DNA from: Bog-950 sp044225825
Lineage (GTDB): Bacteria > Bacteroidota > Bacteroidia > Chitinophagales > LD1
DNA length: 64,000 bases
NCBI GenBank assembly: GCA_044225825.1
Contig: JBGAIB010000001.1
Location: forward strand, 620,001 to 684,000
Reading direction: 5' to 3'
Within the stretch, counting starts at the first letter, position 1. Each line of letters starts with the position of its first letter. Positions 49,875 to 58,159 of the stretch are shown piece after piece. A program made the translations under genes and the position numbers. Under the pieces are notes generated by a model. It made no database searches and had not been told where the DNA came from. It saw only the letters and a list, made by a program, of their open reading frames with translations.

Positions 49875-50070
49875 CTTACCGTAGGTAGGCGATCTGCAAT
49901 TGGCCGTGGCCGCCATAGTAGTCTGTGGCGCTACTGTATTTCCATTCTTCGGCTTTGGTGATGAAGCCGGCTACAACCGGGTTGTTATGGATATAGTCTA
50001 ATTTTTGACGGGGTACCTCCTCGGGCCTTAATTGAATGGCATTGCAAATGCCAAACCGGCAACATCCTCG
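49875..50070 (-). pseudogene. Remnant of a REP-associated tyrosine (Y1) transposase
   Basis: Reading minus from about 50070, the frame gives FGICNAIQLRPEEVPRQ, KLDYIHNNPVVAGFITKAEEWKYSSA and TDYYGG before a stop at 49875. KLDYIHNNPVxAGF...EEWKYSSA is the C-terminal hallmark of IS200-like/RAYT transposases. The catalytic HUH and Tyr portions are absent, so only about 65 C-terminal codons remain. The remaining codons still look selected, so loss is fairly recent or the piece arrived truncated. It lies between the toxin-antitoxin pair and the HEPN-like gene. Confidence 0.82.
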
Positions 50071-50102
50071 TCGGCCTAACTAAGGCTTAGCTTAAGACGA
50101 GG
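50065..50102. repeat. Nested palindrome beside the transposase remnant
   Basis: Outer arms CCTCGTC (50066-50072) and GACGAGG (50096-50102) enclose the smaller palindrome CTAAGGCTTAG. It begins 17 bases after the HEPN-like gene stop codon. It may be a REP-type element of the adjacent transposase remnant or a terminator lacking a strong T-run. Confidence 0.6.
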
Positions 50103-50118
50103 GACGAGTGGGAGATTT

Positions 50119-50709
50119 CTATTGTTTGAAATCGATTAAAACACCCTTTTCAATTTGAATTTTATCAAGAATTAAGTTTGTTTTTTTTATCACATATTGT
50201 GACACTAGGGCAATTTGTAGCCGATATGCTTTAAATTTTTCGGTAGGGGTCAACATAGTTACAGTTACCAAAAGCTCAATTTTATTCTCCAAATTTTTGT
50301 GACTAATAAGTGGGGCTTCAAAATCATTATTTGAATTGTGAGCAATATATCCATTTCGTATTTCCATAATTTCTTCGTGTAGCTCCTTTATTTTATGTTG
50401 TTCAGGCTCTGAATAATTTTTTGCGATCTCATTTATATCTAACCTTACTCTTTTACCTTGTGCGCTTGCAAAACATTTACAGTACAACATTACTCCATCC
50501 TTAAATAAGCTTTGAGTCAGCACCAAACTTTCCATTGAGTCAAGTACAGCATCAACATTGTATTTTTCAGCTAACTGTAAAGCTAAATCTGCATTGTGCA
50601 GCATAAAAGTTAATAGGCCCCAAAATTTTATTTTGTCAAAATCTTCTGAATTTTCGAAATCTGAATAAAGAGTTTGAACTTGCTTAATTGCATCTTTCCC
50701 AATACTCAT
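50119..50709 (-). CDS. HEPN-like protein (AbiU2-type candidate)
   Basis: A 196-aa all-helical, AT-rich gene product. It carries R118-N119...H124 in EIRNGYIAHNSN, the R-x(4-6)-H RNase motif of HEPN domains, on a helix after a long helical bundle (FWGLLTFMLHNADLALQLAEKY, with DAVLDSMESLVLTQSLFKD), as in AbiU2-type proteins. HEPN proteins often cut RNA in phage defence or toxin roles. No cognate MNT nucleotidyltransferase is next to it. It lies 116 bases after the HNH gene in the same direction, so it may belong to the same unit. Family assignment is moderately sure, role inferred. Confidence 0.65.
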   Translation of the reverse strand: MSIGKDAIKQVQTLYSDFENSEDFDKIKFWGLLTFMLHNADLALQLAEKYNVDAVLDSMESLVLTQSLFKDGVMLYCKCFASAQGKRVRLDINEIAKNYSEPEQHKIKELHEEIMEIRNGYIAHNSNNDFEAPLISHKNLENKIELLVTVTMLTPTEKFKAYRLQIALVSQYVIKKTNLILDKIQIEKGVLIDFKQ

Positions 50710-50825
50710 AATATATTTTTTTCAAAATAAAAAACTTAGGTTGGAGATAGCTCATTATTATTCGGCCCAAGAAGCCTAGCTCAGATGCTTGGCTACAGCC
50801 TTGCACCAAAGGGTGGGGGCAGGGC

Positions 50826-51449
50826 CTATATTGCATCACTAAGCAAGTCTTTAATTTCCTGTCCTAATTCGGCCTCAATATTCTGAAGCAATGTATCACC
50901 TTGTTTCAGACCCTGGGCCACATTTAAGGAGTCGATTTCGAAATCTGATAATTTGAAATACCCATAAGTAAATGCACCTTTATTGCTAGCATTTGCAACC
51001 TTATATTTAACTATTTTTTTGTCGTTTACTGTAATCGAAAAATACAAAAGATGGTCATTGTAAGTGTCGAAATTGGGATGGATAAATTTGTAAAGATGTC
51101 TATCCATTGGATTGGCCTTAACAGCCTCGACATCAACAACAAAAGAAATATCATCTCCTTTAATTTGCATATTACAACGCTTGCAGGAAACAGACAAATT
51201 ATAAACTGCAAACATTAAATCCAAAAATTTTTTCTTTGGCAAGATGTGTTCAATATCTAAAACCATATTGAATTCAGCTTGGATATTTCGCTTGCAATAA
51301 CAACATTGCTCTAATAGCTGTTGACGATAGTATAGCTTAATTTTTCGTTTAAGAGGCGTCAAACATTTATTCTCCCACACCTCACCGCCTTCGTCTTTTG
51401 CCTTTTTTATATTGGCCAGATCAGTATCATCAATTATTAATGGCATCAT
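50826..51449 (-). CDS. HNH endonuclease, PtuB-like
   Basis: A 207-aa zinc-bound HNH nuclease. Two zinc knuckles, C49-x2-C52 (CCYCKR) and C89-x2-C92 (CKRCN), flank the catalytic IEHILPKK (His68) and YNLSVSC (Asn84). The order CxxC ... HxLPK ... NLxxxCxxCN is that of the PtuB subunit of Septu and of the HNH partner in many ATPase-HNH pairs. Its first 20 bases overlap the 3' end of the ATPase gene, so the two are translationally coupled. AT-rich like its partner. As in Septu, it is expected to cut nucleic acid when the ATPase is triggered. Confidence 0.88.
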   Translation of the reverse strand: MMPLIIDDTDLANIKKAKDEGGEVWENKCLTPLKRKIKLYYRQQLLEQCCYCKRNIQAEFNMVLDIEHILPKKKFLDLMFAVYNLSVSCKRCNMQIKGDDISFVVDVEAVKANPMDRHLYKFIHPNFDTYNDHLLYFSITVNDKKIVKYKVANASNKGAFTYGYFKLSDFEIDSLNVAQGLKQGDTLLQNIEAELGQEIKDLLSDAI

Positions 51450-52611
51450 TATCAGGTTTAATTTTTGATGAAAGTTGTATCACAGAAGCCAAAACCTCTT
51501 GTTGTTTGGCATCATACGATCCAGTAATAAGCTTATCAATTTGTTTGGTAAAATTTTCTTTGGATATTTTTTCTTCTATTAATAGATTTAAAAATTTAAC
51601 TACTTCTGCGGATACGAATCGATTTTGTGGTGTTGTGACATTAAAAAATTTAAAGAGTAACTCTTCAACGTTTAAAGGATCATGTCCAAGAAGCTCAAAG
51701 TGAAAATTTTCAGCTCGATATATTTTAGGATTGTCGACAAAAAGCTCTGTACCATTAACTATTAACGGGGAATGCGTAGCAACAATTATTTTTGGTTGAT
51801 ATAAAGAGAAAAGGTCAAGAAACATTCGTATATATTCCTTTTGCCATTTAGGATGTAAGCTATTTTCTGGCTCATCTATTAAAAGCACCGTTTGCCTATC
51901 AATTAAGGTTGATACATATACTATAGAAATTATTAGAGCGAGTTCTCCAGAGCTGGCACTTAACAAAGGAATAATTTGATTATCCCTTTGTAAAAAAATT
52001 TCAATTCTGCTAAGGACTTTTAATTTAACCAGTCTGGATTCCCAAGCGAACAGTTCGACAAGACTTGAGCGGTCAATTTCATTAAAACTGTATTCGCTCA
52101 TGCCTAACCAAATAATACTTCCCTTTTGAAACTCAGAAGAAGCTTTTCCAAGTAAAAAAGTGACCATCTCCTTTTCTGTATCCGAAAAAAATCCTGAATC
52201 CCGAATTATATCTCTGTAATTCCTTTTAAGATTTAATATCTGAAAACCTATAAGGGGACTAAACCCCACATACGCTAATGCAAGGGATGCATTACGCAGA
52301 CGTTGAACATTGTTGCCGGTTGCCTCACTAAAAGATTCTTTTATAGTAGCCCTTGTCATTCTACGACCCGCGCGGCCCTTAAGTGCATGAAACCGACGAT
52401 GACTGACATTAAACTTATCGTGAATTGAATTGGTAATCGCAATAACAGTTTTTCCACGATTAATATGATGATTTGCGAGAGCGTTTAGTAGTGTACTTTT
52501 CCCACTACCATTCTCACCTATTAAAATGCTAACATCTTCTCTAGAGTGTTCACTGCTGGACAACTCTTTCGGGTAATCGTAAATATGAGGACCATTGAAA
52601 GGCAAATGCAT
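51430..52611 (-). CDS. AAA (ABC/SMC-like) ATPase, PtuA-like
   Basis: A 393-aa ATPase of the AAA_15/AAA_21 type. Walker A is GENGSGKST (32-40), the ABC-like signature LSASSGEL (217-222), Walker B TVLLIDEPENS (240-250), and the switch His in VATHSPL (279). Between Walker A and the signature are about 180 mostly helical residues. The ATG at 52611 is fixed by an in-frame stop 12 bases upstream. It heads the ATPase-HNH pair that resembles Septu type I. A perfect inverted repeat sits 23 bases ahead of the start. Codon use is far more AT-rich than the IcmF gene next door, suggesting acquisition. Confidence 0.9.
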   Translation of the reverse strand: MHLPFNGPHIYDYPKELSSSEHSREDVSILIGENGSGKSTLLNALANHHINRGKTVIAITNSIHDKFNVSHRRFHALKGRAGRRMTRATIKESFSEATGNNVQRLRNASLALAYVGFSPLIGFQILNLKRNYRDIIRDSGFFSDTEKEMVTFLLGKASSEFQKGSIIWLGMSEYSFNEIDRSSLVELFAWESRLVKLKVLSRIEIFLQRDNQIIPLLSASSGELALIISIVYVSTLIDRQTVLLIDEPENSLHPKWQKEYIRMFLDLFSLYQPKIIVATHSPLIVNGTELFVDNPKIYRAENFHFELLGHDPLNVEELLFKFFNVTTPQNRFVSAEVVKFLNLLIEEKISKENFTKQIDKLITGSYDAKQQEVLASVIQLSSKIKPDNDAINN

Positions 52612-52633
52612 AGTTGGGGTTTAATTAAAATAA

Positions 52634-52662
52634 ATATAGCACATAATTTTTATGTGCTATAT
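52634..52662. promoter_or_regulatory. Perfect 13-bp inverted repeat before the ATPase gene
   Basis: ATATAGCACATAA (52634-52646), a three-base loop, then TTATGTGCTATAT (52650-52662). It occupies the expected promoter region of the defence operon (23 bases before the ATG), so it could be an operator; a hairpin in the 5' leader or a terminator of opposite transcription are alternatives. No other gene reads toward it closely. Confidence 0.75.
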
Positions 52663-52844
52663 CATCAAATTAGTGAAAATTGAATAACTAACCGTTTTCC
52701 GTCGGTCACCTTGCAGTAATGCAGGGTTCTTCCCGATGAAAATCGGGACGGGTCACTTCGCAGGGCCTTGTTCGGAAAGACAAAAATACAAACTACATGC
52801 TGCGCCTTTCATCCATCCCGAAACAAGCTCGGGATGGGCCGCCA

Positions 52845-55800
52845 TTACATACTCCTCCTATACTGTCCTCCGACCTCATACAGCGCCGTCGTTATCTGTC
52901 CCAAACTGCAATGCTTTACTGTTTCCATTAGCTCGGCAAACAGGTTGCCGTTTTGGATGGCGGCTTGTTGCAGGTTTTTAAGGGCGGTGGCGCTGTGGGC
53001 GCTGTGGCGTTGTTTAAAGGCGTTGAGGGCGTTTATCTGGTATTCTTTTTCTTCGGTGGTACTGCGGATAACTTCGCCGGGGATGATGGTAGGGCTACCT
53101 TTTTTGTTTAAAAAGGTGTTTACCCCAATTATAGGATACTCGCCGGTGTGTTTCTGGTGTTCGTAGTACAGGCTCTCTTCCTGTATTTTGTTGCGCTGGT
53201 ACATGCGTTCCATAGCGCCCAGCACGCCGCCGCGTTCGGTTATGCGTTTAAACTCGGTTAGCACGGCTTCTTCTACCAGGTCGGTTAGTTCTTCAATTAA
53301 AAAGCTGCCCTGGTTAGGGTTTTCGTTTTTGGCCGTGCCCAGCTCGCGGTTAATAATTAGCTGTATGGCCATGGCGCGGCGCACACTTTCCTCGGTAGGG
53401 GTGGTAATGGCTTCGTCGTAGGCGTTGGTGTGCAGGCTGTTGCAGTTATCGTAAATGGCATACAGGGCCTGCAGGGTGGTGCGGATGTCATTAAAGTCAA
53501 TTTCCTGCGCGTGCAGGCTGCGTCCGCTGGTTTGTATGTGGTATTTCAGTTTCTGGCTGCGGTCGTTGCCCTTGTATTTGTTCTTCATGGCCTTGGCCCA
53601 AATGCGGCGGGCCACGCGGCCTATTACGCTGTATTCGGGGTCCATACCGTTGCTGAAGAAGAAGGAAAGGTTAGGGGCAAAGTCGTCGATATGCATGCCG
53701 CGGCTTAGGTAGTATTCTACATAGGTAAAGCCGTTGGCAAGGGTAAAGGCCAGTTGGGTAATAGGATTGGCGCCGGCTTCGGCAATGTGGTAGCCGCTGA
53801 TGGATACCGAGTAGAAGTTGCGCACCTTGTTGTGGATGAAGTATTCCTGCACATCGCCCATTAGCTTTAAGCTAAACTCCGTACTAAATATGCAGGTGTT
53901 CTGTGCCTGGTCTTCTTTTAATATATCGGCCTGCACGGTGCCGCGCACGGCCTGCAGTGCCTTTGCCTTCAGGCTTTCGTATACTTCTTTTGGCAATACT
54001 TCGCTTCCGCTTAGGCCCAGCAGTTGTAAGCCCAAACCGGTGTTACCGGCAGGCAAGGCGCCGTTGTAAGCAGGCAGGTTGCCTTTCTGCTTCTTTACTT
54101 CTTCTACCTTAGCCTGTAAGCCGTGTTGCTGTATGTATTTTTCGCACTCTTGGTCAATAGCTGCATTCATAAAAAAAGCCAGCAGCACCGGAGCCGGACC
54201 GTTGATGGTCATGCTCACGGACGTCTTCGGATCGCATAAATCGAAACCGCTATATAATTTTTTGGCATCATCCACCGTAGCAATGCTAACACCGCTGTTG
54301 CCGATCTTTCCATAAATATCGGGGCGGTAGTCGGGGTCGTTGCCATAGAGTGTAACCGAATCGAAGGCTGTGCTTAGGCGCTTAGCGGGTTGATCGATAC
54401 TAACGTAGTGGAAACGCTTGTTGGTGCGCTCTGGGCCGCCTTCGCCGGCGAACATGCGGGTAGGGTCCTCGCCTTCGCGCTTAAGGGGGAACACACCCGC
54501 GGTGTAAGGAAACTCGCCGGGAACGTTTTCCTGCAATTGCCATTTCAGCACATCGCCCCAATCGTTATAACGCGGCAGATACACCTTGCGGATGCTGGTG
54601 CCCGAAAGCGATTTGTAGGTAAAGGGAAGTTGCAGCACTTTATCGCGCACCTGAAAGGCAAAGGTATCGCTGGTGTATTTCTTTTTCAGTTCGGCCCAGT
54701 CGTCCAGCAGTTTTTTGCACTCGGGGTGCAGTTGCTTTTCGTAATTATCAATCAGGGCTTTTACTTCGGTGCTATCTTTTAGTTCCACCGATACGCCATA
54801 CAGTTTATATAGCTTGCTGGCAATGGCGGCCTGTTCGGTAACCCATTGGTCGTAGCTTTCGTTGTTCTCGGCAATTTCGGCCAGGTAACGCACGCGGGCC
54901 GGTGGAATGATCTGGCTTTTGGTAGAGGTATTTTTAGCCGAAGTGTGGGCAACTTTAAATTCCTTGCCTGTCTTTTTGGTAACGGCCTGCATCAGCATTT
55001 CGAACAGGTGGTTTACGCCGGGGTCGTTAAACTGCGAGGCAATGGTGCCTACTACGGGCAGTTCTTCGTCCTTAGCCGTAAACAACTGGTGGTTGCGTTT
55101 GTATTGCTTGCGCACATCGGCCAGTGCATCCAGCGCACCTGCTTTATCGAATTTGTTGATGGCGATTACATCGGCATAATCCAGCATGTTTATCTTTTCT
55201 AACTGCGAAGCGGCACCGTATTCGGGTGTCATTACATACATGCTTACGTTGCAGTAGTCCAGGATAGAAGCATCGCTTTGGCCTACGCCGGCGCTTTCCA
55301 GTATTATAAAATCGAAACCTGCCGCACGGCATACATCAATAGCTTCCTGCACGTGTTCGCTAAGGGCGCGGTCGCTTTCGCGGGTGGCCAGCGAGCGCAT
55401 GTAAGCCCGCGGATTGCTGATGGCGTTCATGCGGATGCGGTCGCCCAGTAAGGCGCCGCCGGTTTTCTTTTTGCTGGGGTCAACCGATACTACCGCAATG
55501 GTTTTATCGGTAAAGTTGTTGAGGAAGCGGCGAACAATTTCATCCGTAACCGAGCTTTTGCCTGCGCCACCGGTGCCGGTAATACCAAGTACGGGAACGC
55601 CTGTGTTTTTATCACTCAGCTTCGATTTGCCGGCATCTAACTTGCCGTTCTCTGCCAGTGTAATCAGTTGGGCGATGCTCTTCCATTCCTTCTGGTTCAG
55701 TTTATCAACCTGTCCGTTTAGTTTGGTAACGGTTTCGAAGTCGCACTGTTTAATCACATCTTCAATCATGCCCTCCAGGCCCATGTGGCGGCCATCGTCC

Positions 55801-56159
55801 GGACTATAAATACGTGCAATGCCATAGGCGTGCAGTTCTTCAATTTCGGTAGGCAGTATAGTACCGCCACCACCGCCGAAGATTTTGATGTGGCCGCAGC
55901 CACGTTCCTTCAGCAGGTCGTACATATATTTAAAGAACTCGATGTGCCCGCCCTGGTAGCTGGTAACGGCAATGCCCTGGGCATCTTCCTGTATGGCGGT
56001 TTCTACAATCTCCTGCGCGGCGCGGTTGTGGCCCAGGTGAATGACCTCGGCACCTTTGGCCTGCATAATGCGGCGCATGATATTAATAGCAGCATCGTGA
56101 CCATCGAACAGCGAAGCAGCCGTTACAATGCGCACTTTATGTGTTGGCGTGTAGCTCAT
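52845..56159 (-). CDS. icmF: IcmF: acyl-CoA mutase fused to its G-protein chaperone
   Basis: A 1104-aa B12-dependent enzyme, the usual IcmF length. Residues about 8-140 are the cobalamin-binding domain (DGHDAAINIMRR, His near 21 as axial ligand; IFGGGGGTI). Residues about 170-400 are a MeaB-like GTPase with GITGTGGAGKSS (near 195), SVDPSKKKTGGALLGDRIRM and NKFDKAG. The rest (about 520-1100) is the TIM-barrel mutase, with SISGYHIAEAGANPITQ and DDFAPNLSFFFSNGMDPEY. IcmF interconverts isobutyryl-CoA and n-butyryl-CoA, or the isovaleryl/pivalyl pair, and the fused G-domain loads and guards B12. Standing alone, it fits branched-chain amino acid or fatty acid use. Confidence 0.96.
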   Translation of the reverse strand: MSYTPTHKVRIVTAASLFDGHDAAINIMRRIMQAKGAEVIHLGHNRAAQEIVETAIQEDAQGIAVTSYQGGHIEFFKYMYDLLKERGCGHIKIFGGGGGTILPTEIEELHAYGIARIYSPDDGRHMGLEGMIEDVIKQCDFETVTKLNGQVDKLNQKEWKSIAQLITLAENGKLDAGKSKLSDKNTGVPVLGITGTGGAGKSSVTDEIVRRFLNNFTDKTIAVVSVDPSKKKTGGALLGDRIRMNAISNPRAYMRSLATRESDRALSEHVQEAIDVCRAAGFDFIILESAGVGQSDASILDYCNVSMYVMTPEYGAASQLEKINMLDYADVIAINKFDKAGALDALADVRKQYKRNHQLFTAKDEELPVVGTIASQFNDPGVNHLFEMLMQAVTKKTGKEFKVAHTSAKNTSTKSQIIPPARVRYLAEIAENNESYDQWVTEQAAIASKLYKLYGVSVELKDSTEVKALIDNYEKQLHPECKKLLDDWAELKKKYTSDTFAFQVRDKVLQLPFTYKSLSGTSIRKVYLPRYNDWGDVLKWQLQENVPGEFPYTAGVFPLKREGEDPTRMFAGEGGPERTNKRFHYVSIDQPAKRLSTAFDSVTLYGNDPDYRPDIYGKIGNSGVSIATVDDAKKLYSGFDLCDPKTSVSMTINGPAPVLLAFFMNAAIDQECEKYIQQHGLQAKVEEVKKQKGNLPAYNGALPAGNTGLGLQLLGLSGSEVLPKEVYESLKAKALQAVRGTVQADILKEDQAQNTCIFSTEFSLKLMGDVQEYFIHNKVRNFYSVSISGYHIAEAGANPITQLAFTLANGFTYVEYYLSRGMHIDDFAPNLSFFFSNGMDPEYSVIGRVARRIWAKAMKNKYKGNDRSQKLKYHIQTSGRSLHAQEIDFNDIRTTLQALYAIYDNCNSLHTNAYDEAITTPTEESVRRAMAIQLIINRELGTAKNENPNQGSFLIEELTDLVEEAVLTEFKRITERGGVLGAMERMYQRNKIQEESLYYEHQKHTGEYPIIGVNTFLNKKGSPTIIPGEVIRSTTEEKEYQINALNAFKQRHSAHSATALKNLQQAAIQNGNLFAELMETVKHCSLGQITTALYEVGGQYRRSM

Positions 56160-56325
56160 AATATAATTGATAATGAGGGACTTAATTGGTAATGAAGACC
56201 CCTGTGGTGGGTAAAATTAGCAGATTAGGGGGAAATGGCCGCTTAGGGAATACAAAATTCATTGCCATGGACGGCACGGATGAAATAGTTTACAGTTTTC
56301 AGTCTACTGTTTACGTTGGGGGCCG

Positions 56326-56645
56326 GTTTCGAGTTTAAAATTTGAAGTTTAAAGTTAAATACAGATAGAAACACATTGCCACGAAGACACGAAGGTTCAA
56401 AGGTTCACGAAGGGGATACAATAGTTTCAAGTTTAAAATTTGAAGTTTAAAGTTAAATACAGATAGAAACACATTGCCACGAAGACACAAAGGTTCAAAG
56501 GTTCGCGAAGGGGGATACAATAGTTTCAAGTTTAAAATTGAAGTTTAAAGTTGAATACAGATAGAAACACATTGCCACGAAGACACGAAGGTTCGCGAAG
56601 GGGAATACAATAGTTTCGAGCATAAGATTTAAAGTTGAATACAAT
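56326..56645. repeat. Tandem ~98-base repeats left of the DUF4397 gene
   Basis: Units begin GTTTC at 56326, 56424, 56523 and 56613 (steps of 98, 99 and 90 bases; the last is partial). Each holds AAGTTTAAA.TTGAAGTTTAA, AAACACATTGCCACGAAGAC, ACGAAGGTTC and GGGGATACAATA. Between 56646 and 56925 the sequence contains a CTCACCCCGGCCCTCTCC / GGAGAGGGAGG imperfect hairpin and the promoter region of the next gene, nothing else. Confidence 0.88.
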
Positions 56646-56925
56646 CCTCACCCCGGCCCTCTCCATCTTGCTGCACGCGCATGCCGGGCGCGGAGAGGGA
56701 GGAATACGGAATACAAAGTTCAGCATGGATGAACCCGGATTTTGGTTTGCGGTAGAGTTCTATTTAAACTATTGAATGGCAGGGCATTAAGTGGGTTATT
56801 GGGAGTTCACTAAATGTGAACAGATGTTAAAGAAATCATTTTGTTTAACTTTTTATTGCGAACTGTTGAACAAAATGAAATAATGCTTGTTGTAACATCA
56901 TTATTAACTGACAAAACCTTAAGCA

Positions 56926-57600
56926 ATGAAAAAAATGTTTTTCGGCGGTATGATGATACTCTCCGCTATGTTACTGATGACTTCGTGCAAAAAAGAAGAA
57001 GACAAGACTTACGCCAATGTATTGGTAACGCATGCCTCGCCTAACGCACCGGGTGTAGACCTGCTGGTAGATGGCAGCAAACAAAACAGCGCTGCGCTGG
57101 CTTACCCTAACAACACCGGTTACCTGCAAGTAGAATCGGGTACCCGCAACATTAAAGTGAATGTAGCAGGCACCAGCACCACCGTAATTGAAGCGAACCT
57201 GGATTTAGCAAAAGATCAGTCGTACAGCGTATTTGCGGTTGACTCGGTAAGCAAAATTTCGGCTGTAGTGTTAGCCGACGACTTAACAGCACCTGCTGCC
57301 GGTAAGGCTCATGTGCGTTTTGTACACCTGTCGCCAAATGCACCTGCTGTTGACGTAGCCGTAGCCGGCGGTGGCGCTGTAGTGTTCGGTAACAAGGCAT
57401 TTAAAGAGTATACTGCTTTTACTCCCCTTGATGCAGGCAGCTATAACCTGGAAGTGCGCGTAGCAGGCACCAGCACCGTAGCTTTAACCCTGCCTACCAT
57501 TACACTGGAAAGCGGTAAGATTTACACCGTGTTTGCGAAAGGGTTCCTGGGTGGTAGCGGCAGCGAAGCACTGGGTGCAGAAATTATAGTGAACAAGTAA
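56926..57600 (+). CDS. DUF4397 lipoprotein
   Basis: A 224-aa lipoprotein: leader MKKMFFGGMMILSAMLLMTSC, then Lys-Lys-Glu-Glu. The mature part contains two DUF4397 beta-sandwich repeats, about 29-125 and 128-222, each opening with the (T/V)HxSPNAPxVD motif and ending with YxVFA. DUF4397 proteins are typically surface or periplasmic lipoproteins of unknown binding role. The gene is enclosed by copies of the same ~98-base repeat on both sides, and ends in a hairpin terminator, so it is an isolated unit. Confidence 0.92.
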   Translation: MKKMFFGGMMILSAMLLMTSCKKEEDKTYANVLVTHASPNAPGVDLLVDGSKQNSAALAYPNNTGYLQVESGTRNIKVNVAGTSTTVIEANLDLAKDQSYSVFAVDSVSKISAVVLADDLTAPAAGKAHVRFVHLSPNAPAVDVAVAGGGAVVFGNKAFKEYTAFTPLDAGSYNLEVRVAGTSTVALTLPTITLESGKIYTVFAKGFLGGSGSEALGAEIIVNK

Positions 57601-57622
57601 TAGTTGCATGTGTTTGTTTTGG

Positions 57623-57655
57623 AACCCGCTTCCCGTAAGGAGCGGGTTTTCTTTT
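57623..57655 (+). terminator. Rho-independent terminator of the DUF4397 gene
   Basis: AACCCGCTTCC pairs with GGAGCGGGTT with one bulge and a short loop, followed by TTCTTTTT. It starts 22 bases past the stop codon. Confidence 0.9.
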
Positions 57656-57663
57656 TAAATAAG

Positions 57664-57850
57664 TGCCACGAAGACACGAAGGCACTAAGGTTCGCGAAGG
57701 GGATACAATGGTTTCAAGTTTAAAATTTGAGGTTTAAAGTTGAATACAAAAAGAAACACATTGCCACGAAGACACGAAGGTTCAAAGGTTCATGAAGGGG
57801 ATACAATATGGTTTCGAGCATAAGATTTAAAGTTTAAAGCTGAATACAAT
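57664..57850. repeat. ~98-base repeats right of the DUF4397 gene
   Basis: A partial unit (57664-57709, GCCACGAAGACACGAAGG), a full unit (57711-57809) and a partial unit (57811-57850) of the same family as 56326-56645. From 57851 to about 58110 follow a CCGACCTTTCCGAAGGCTCGGAAGGGGG hairpin-like part and otherwise featureless DNA before the transketolase promoter. Confidence 0.85.
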
Positions 57851-58111
57851 CTTCACCCCGACCTTTCCGAAGGCTCGGAAGGGGGCCTACATAGGAATAC
57901 GAATAACACAAAGAGGCGAAGGATAGAAGGTTAACTATAAAGGAAGTTGTGATTTGGCTACGTAACCTTACTCAAAAGGAAGCTACGCAAATACTAAGAA
58001 ACCTGCGCAACCCTACACTTTCCGACGGCTAGGATAGCGAGCAGGCCAATACAGAGGAATCCAGACTGCCATACTATAGGAATTGCCAATTTTCCCCAAT
58101 GGTGGAAATGT

Positions 58112-58145
58112 TTTGAGGGTATAGCTACGGGTTGGTTTAACTTCG
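58112..58145 (+). promoter_or_regulatory. Predicted promoter of the transketolase subunit gene
   Basis: TTTG (58112-58115) and TAACTTCG (58138-58145) match the Bacteroidota -33 TTG and -7 TAnnTTTG elements, with one mismatch, at a 22-base spacing. The ATG is 14 bases after the second element. Confidence 0.5.
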
Positions 58146-58159
58146 CGCAAAACCTACTA

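Noticed and set aside
50826..52611. Retron (type I with ATPase-HNH effectors)
   Set aside because: No reverse transcriptase gene or msr-msd-like RNA was found in the surrounding 4 kb.
53188..56192. Several long plus-strand ORFs opposite icmF
   Set aside because: They are antisense shadows of a high-GC, strongly biased coding gene; none shows a leader, motif or plausible family.
56335..56726. Two small ORFs of 64 aa within the tandem repeats
   Set aside because: They are just translations of the ~98-base repeat and repeat each other (LRGNVFLSVFNFKL), so they are repeat DNA, not genes.
56326..57850. A CRISPR array at the repeats
   Set aside because: The units are ~98 bases and nearly identical along their whole length; there is no short repeat with unique spacers and no cas genes.
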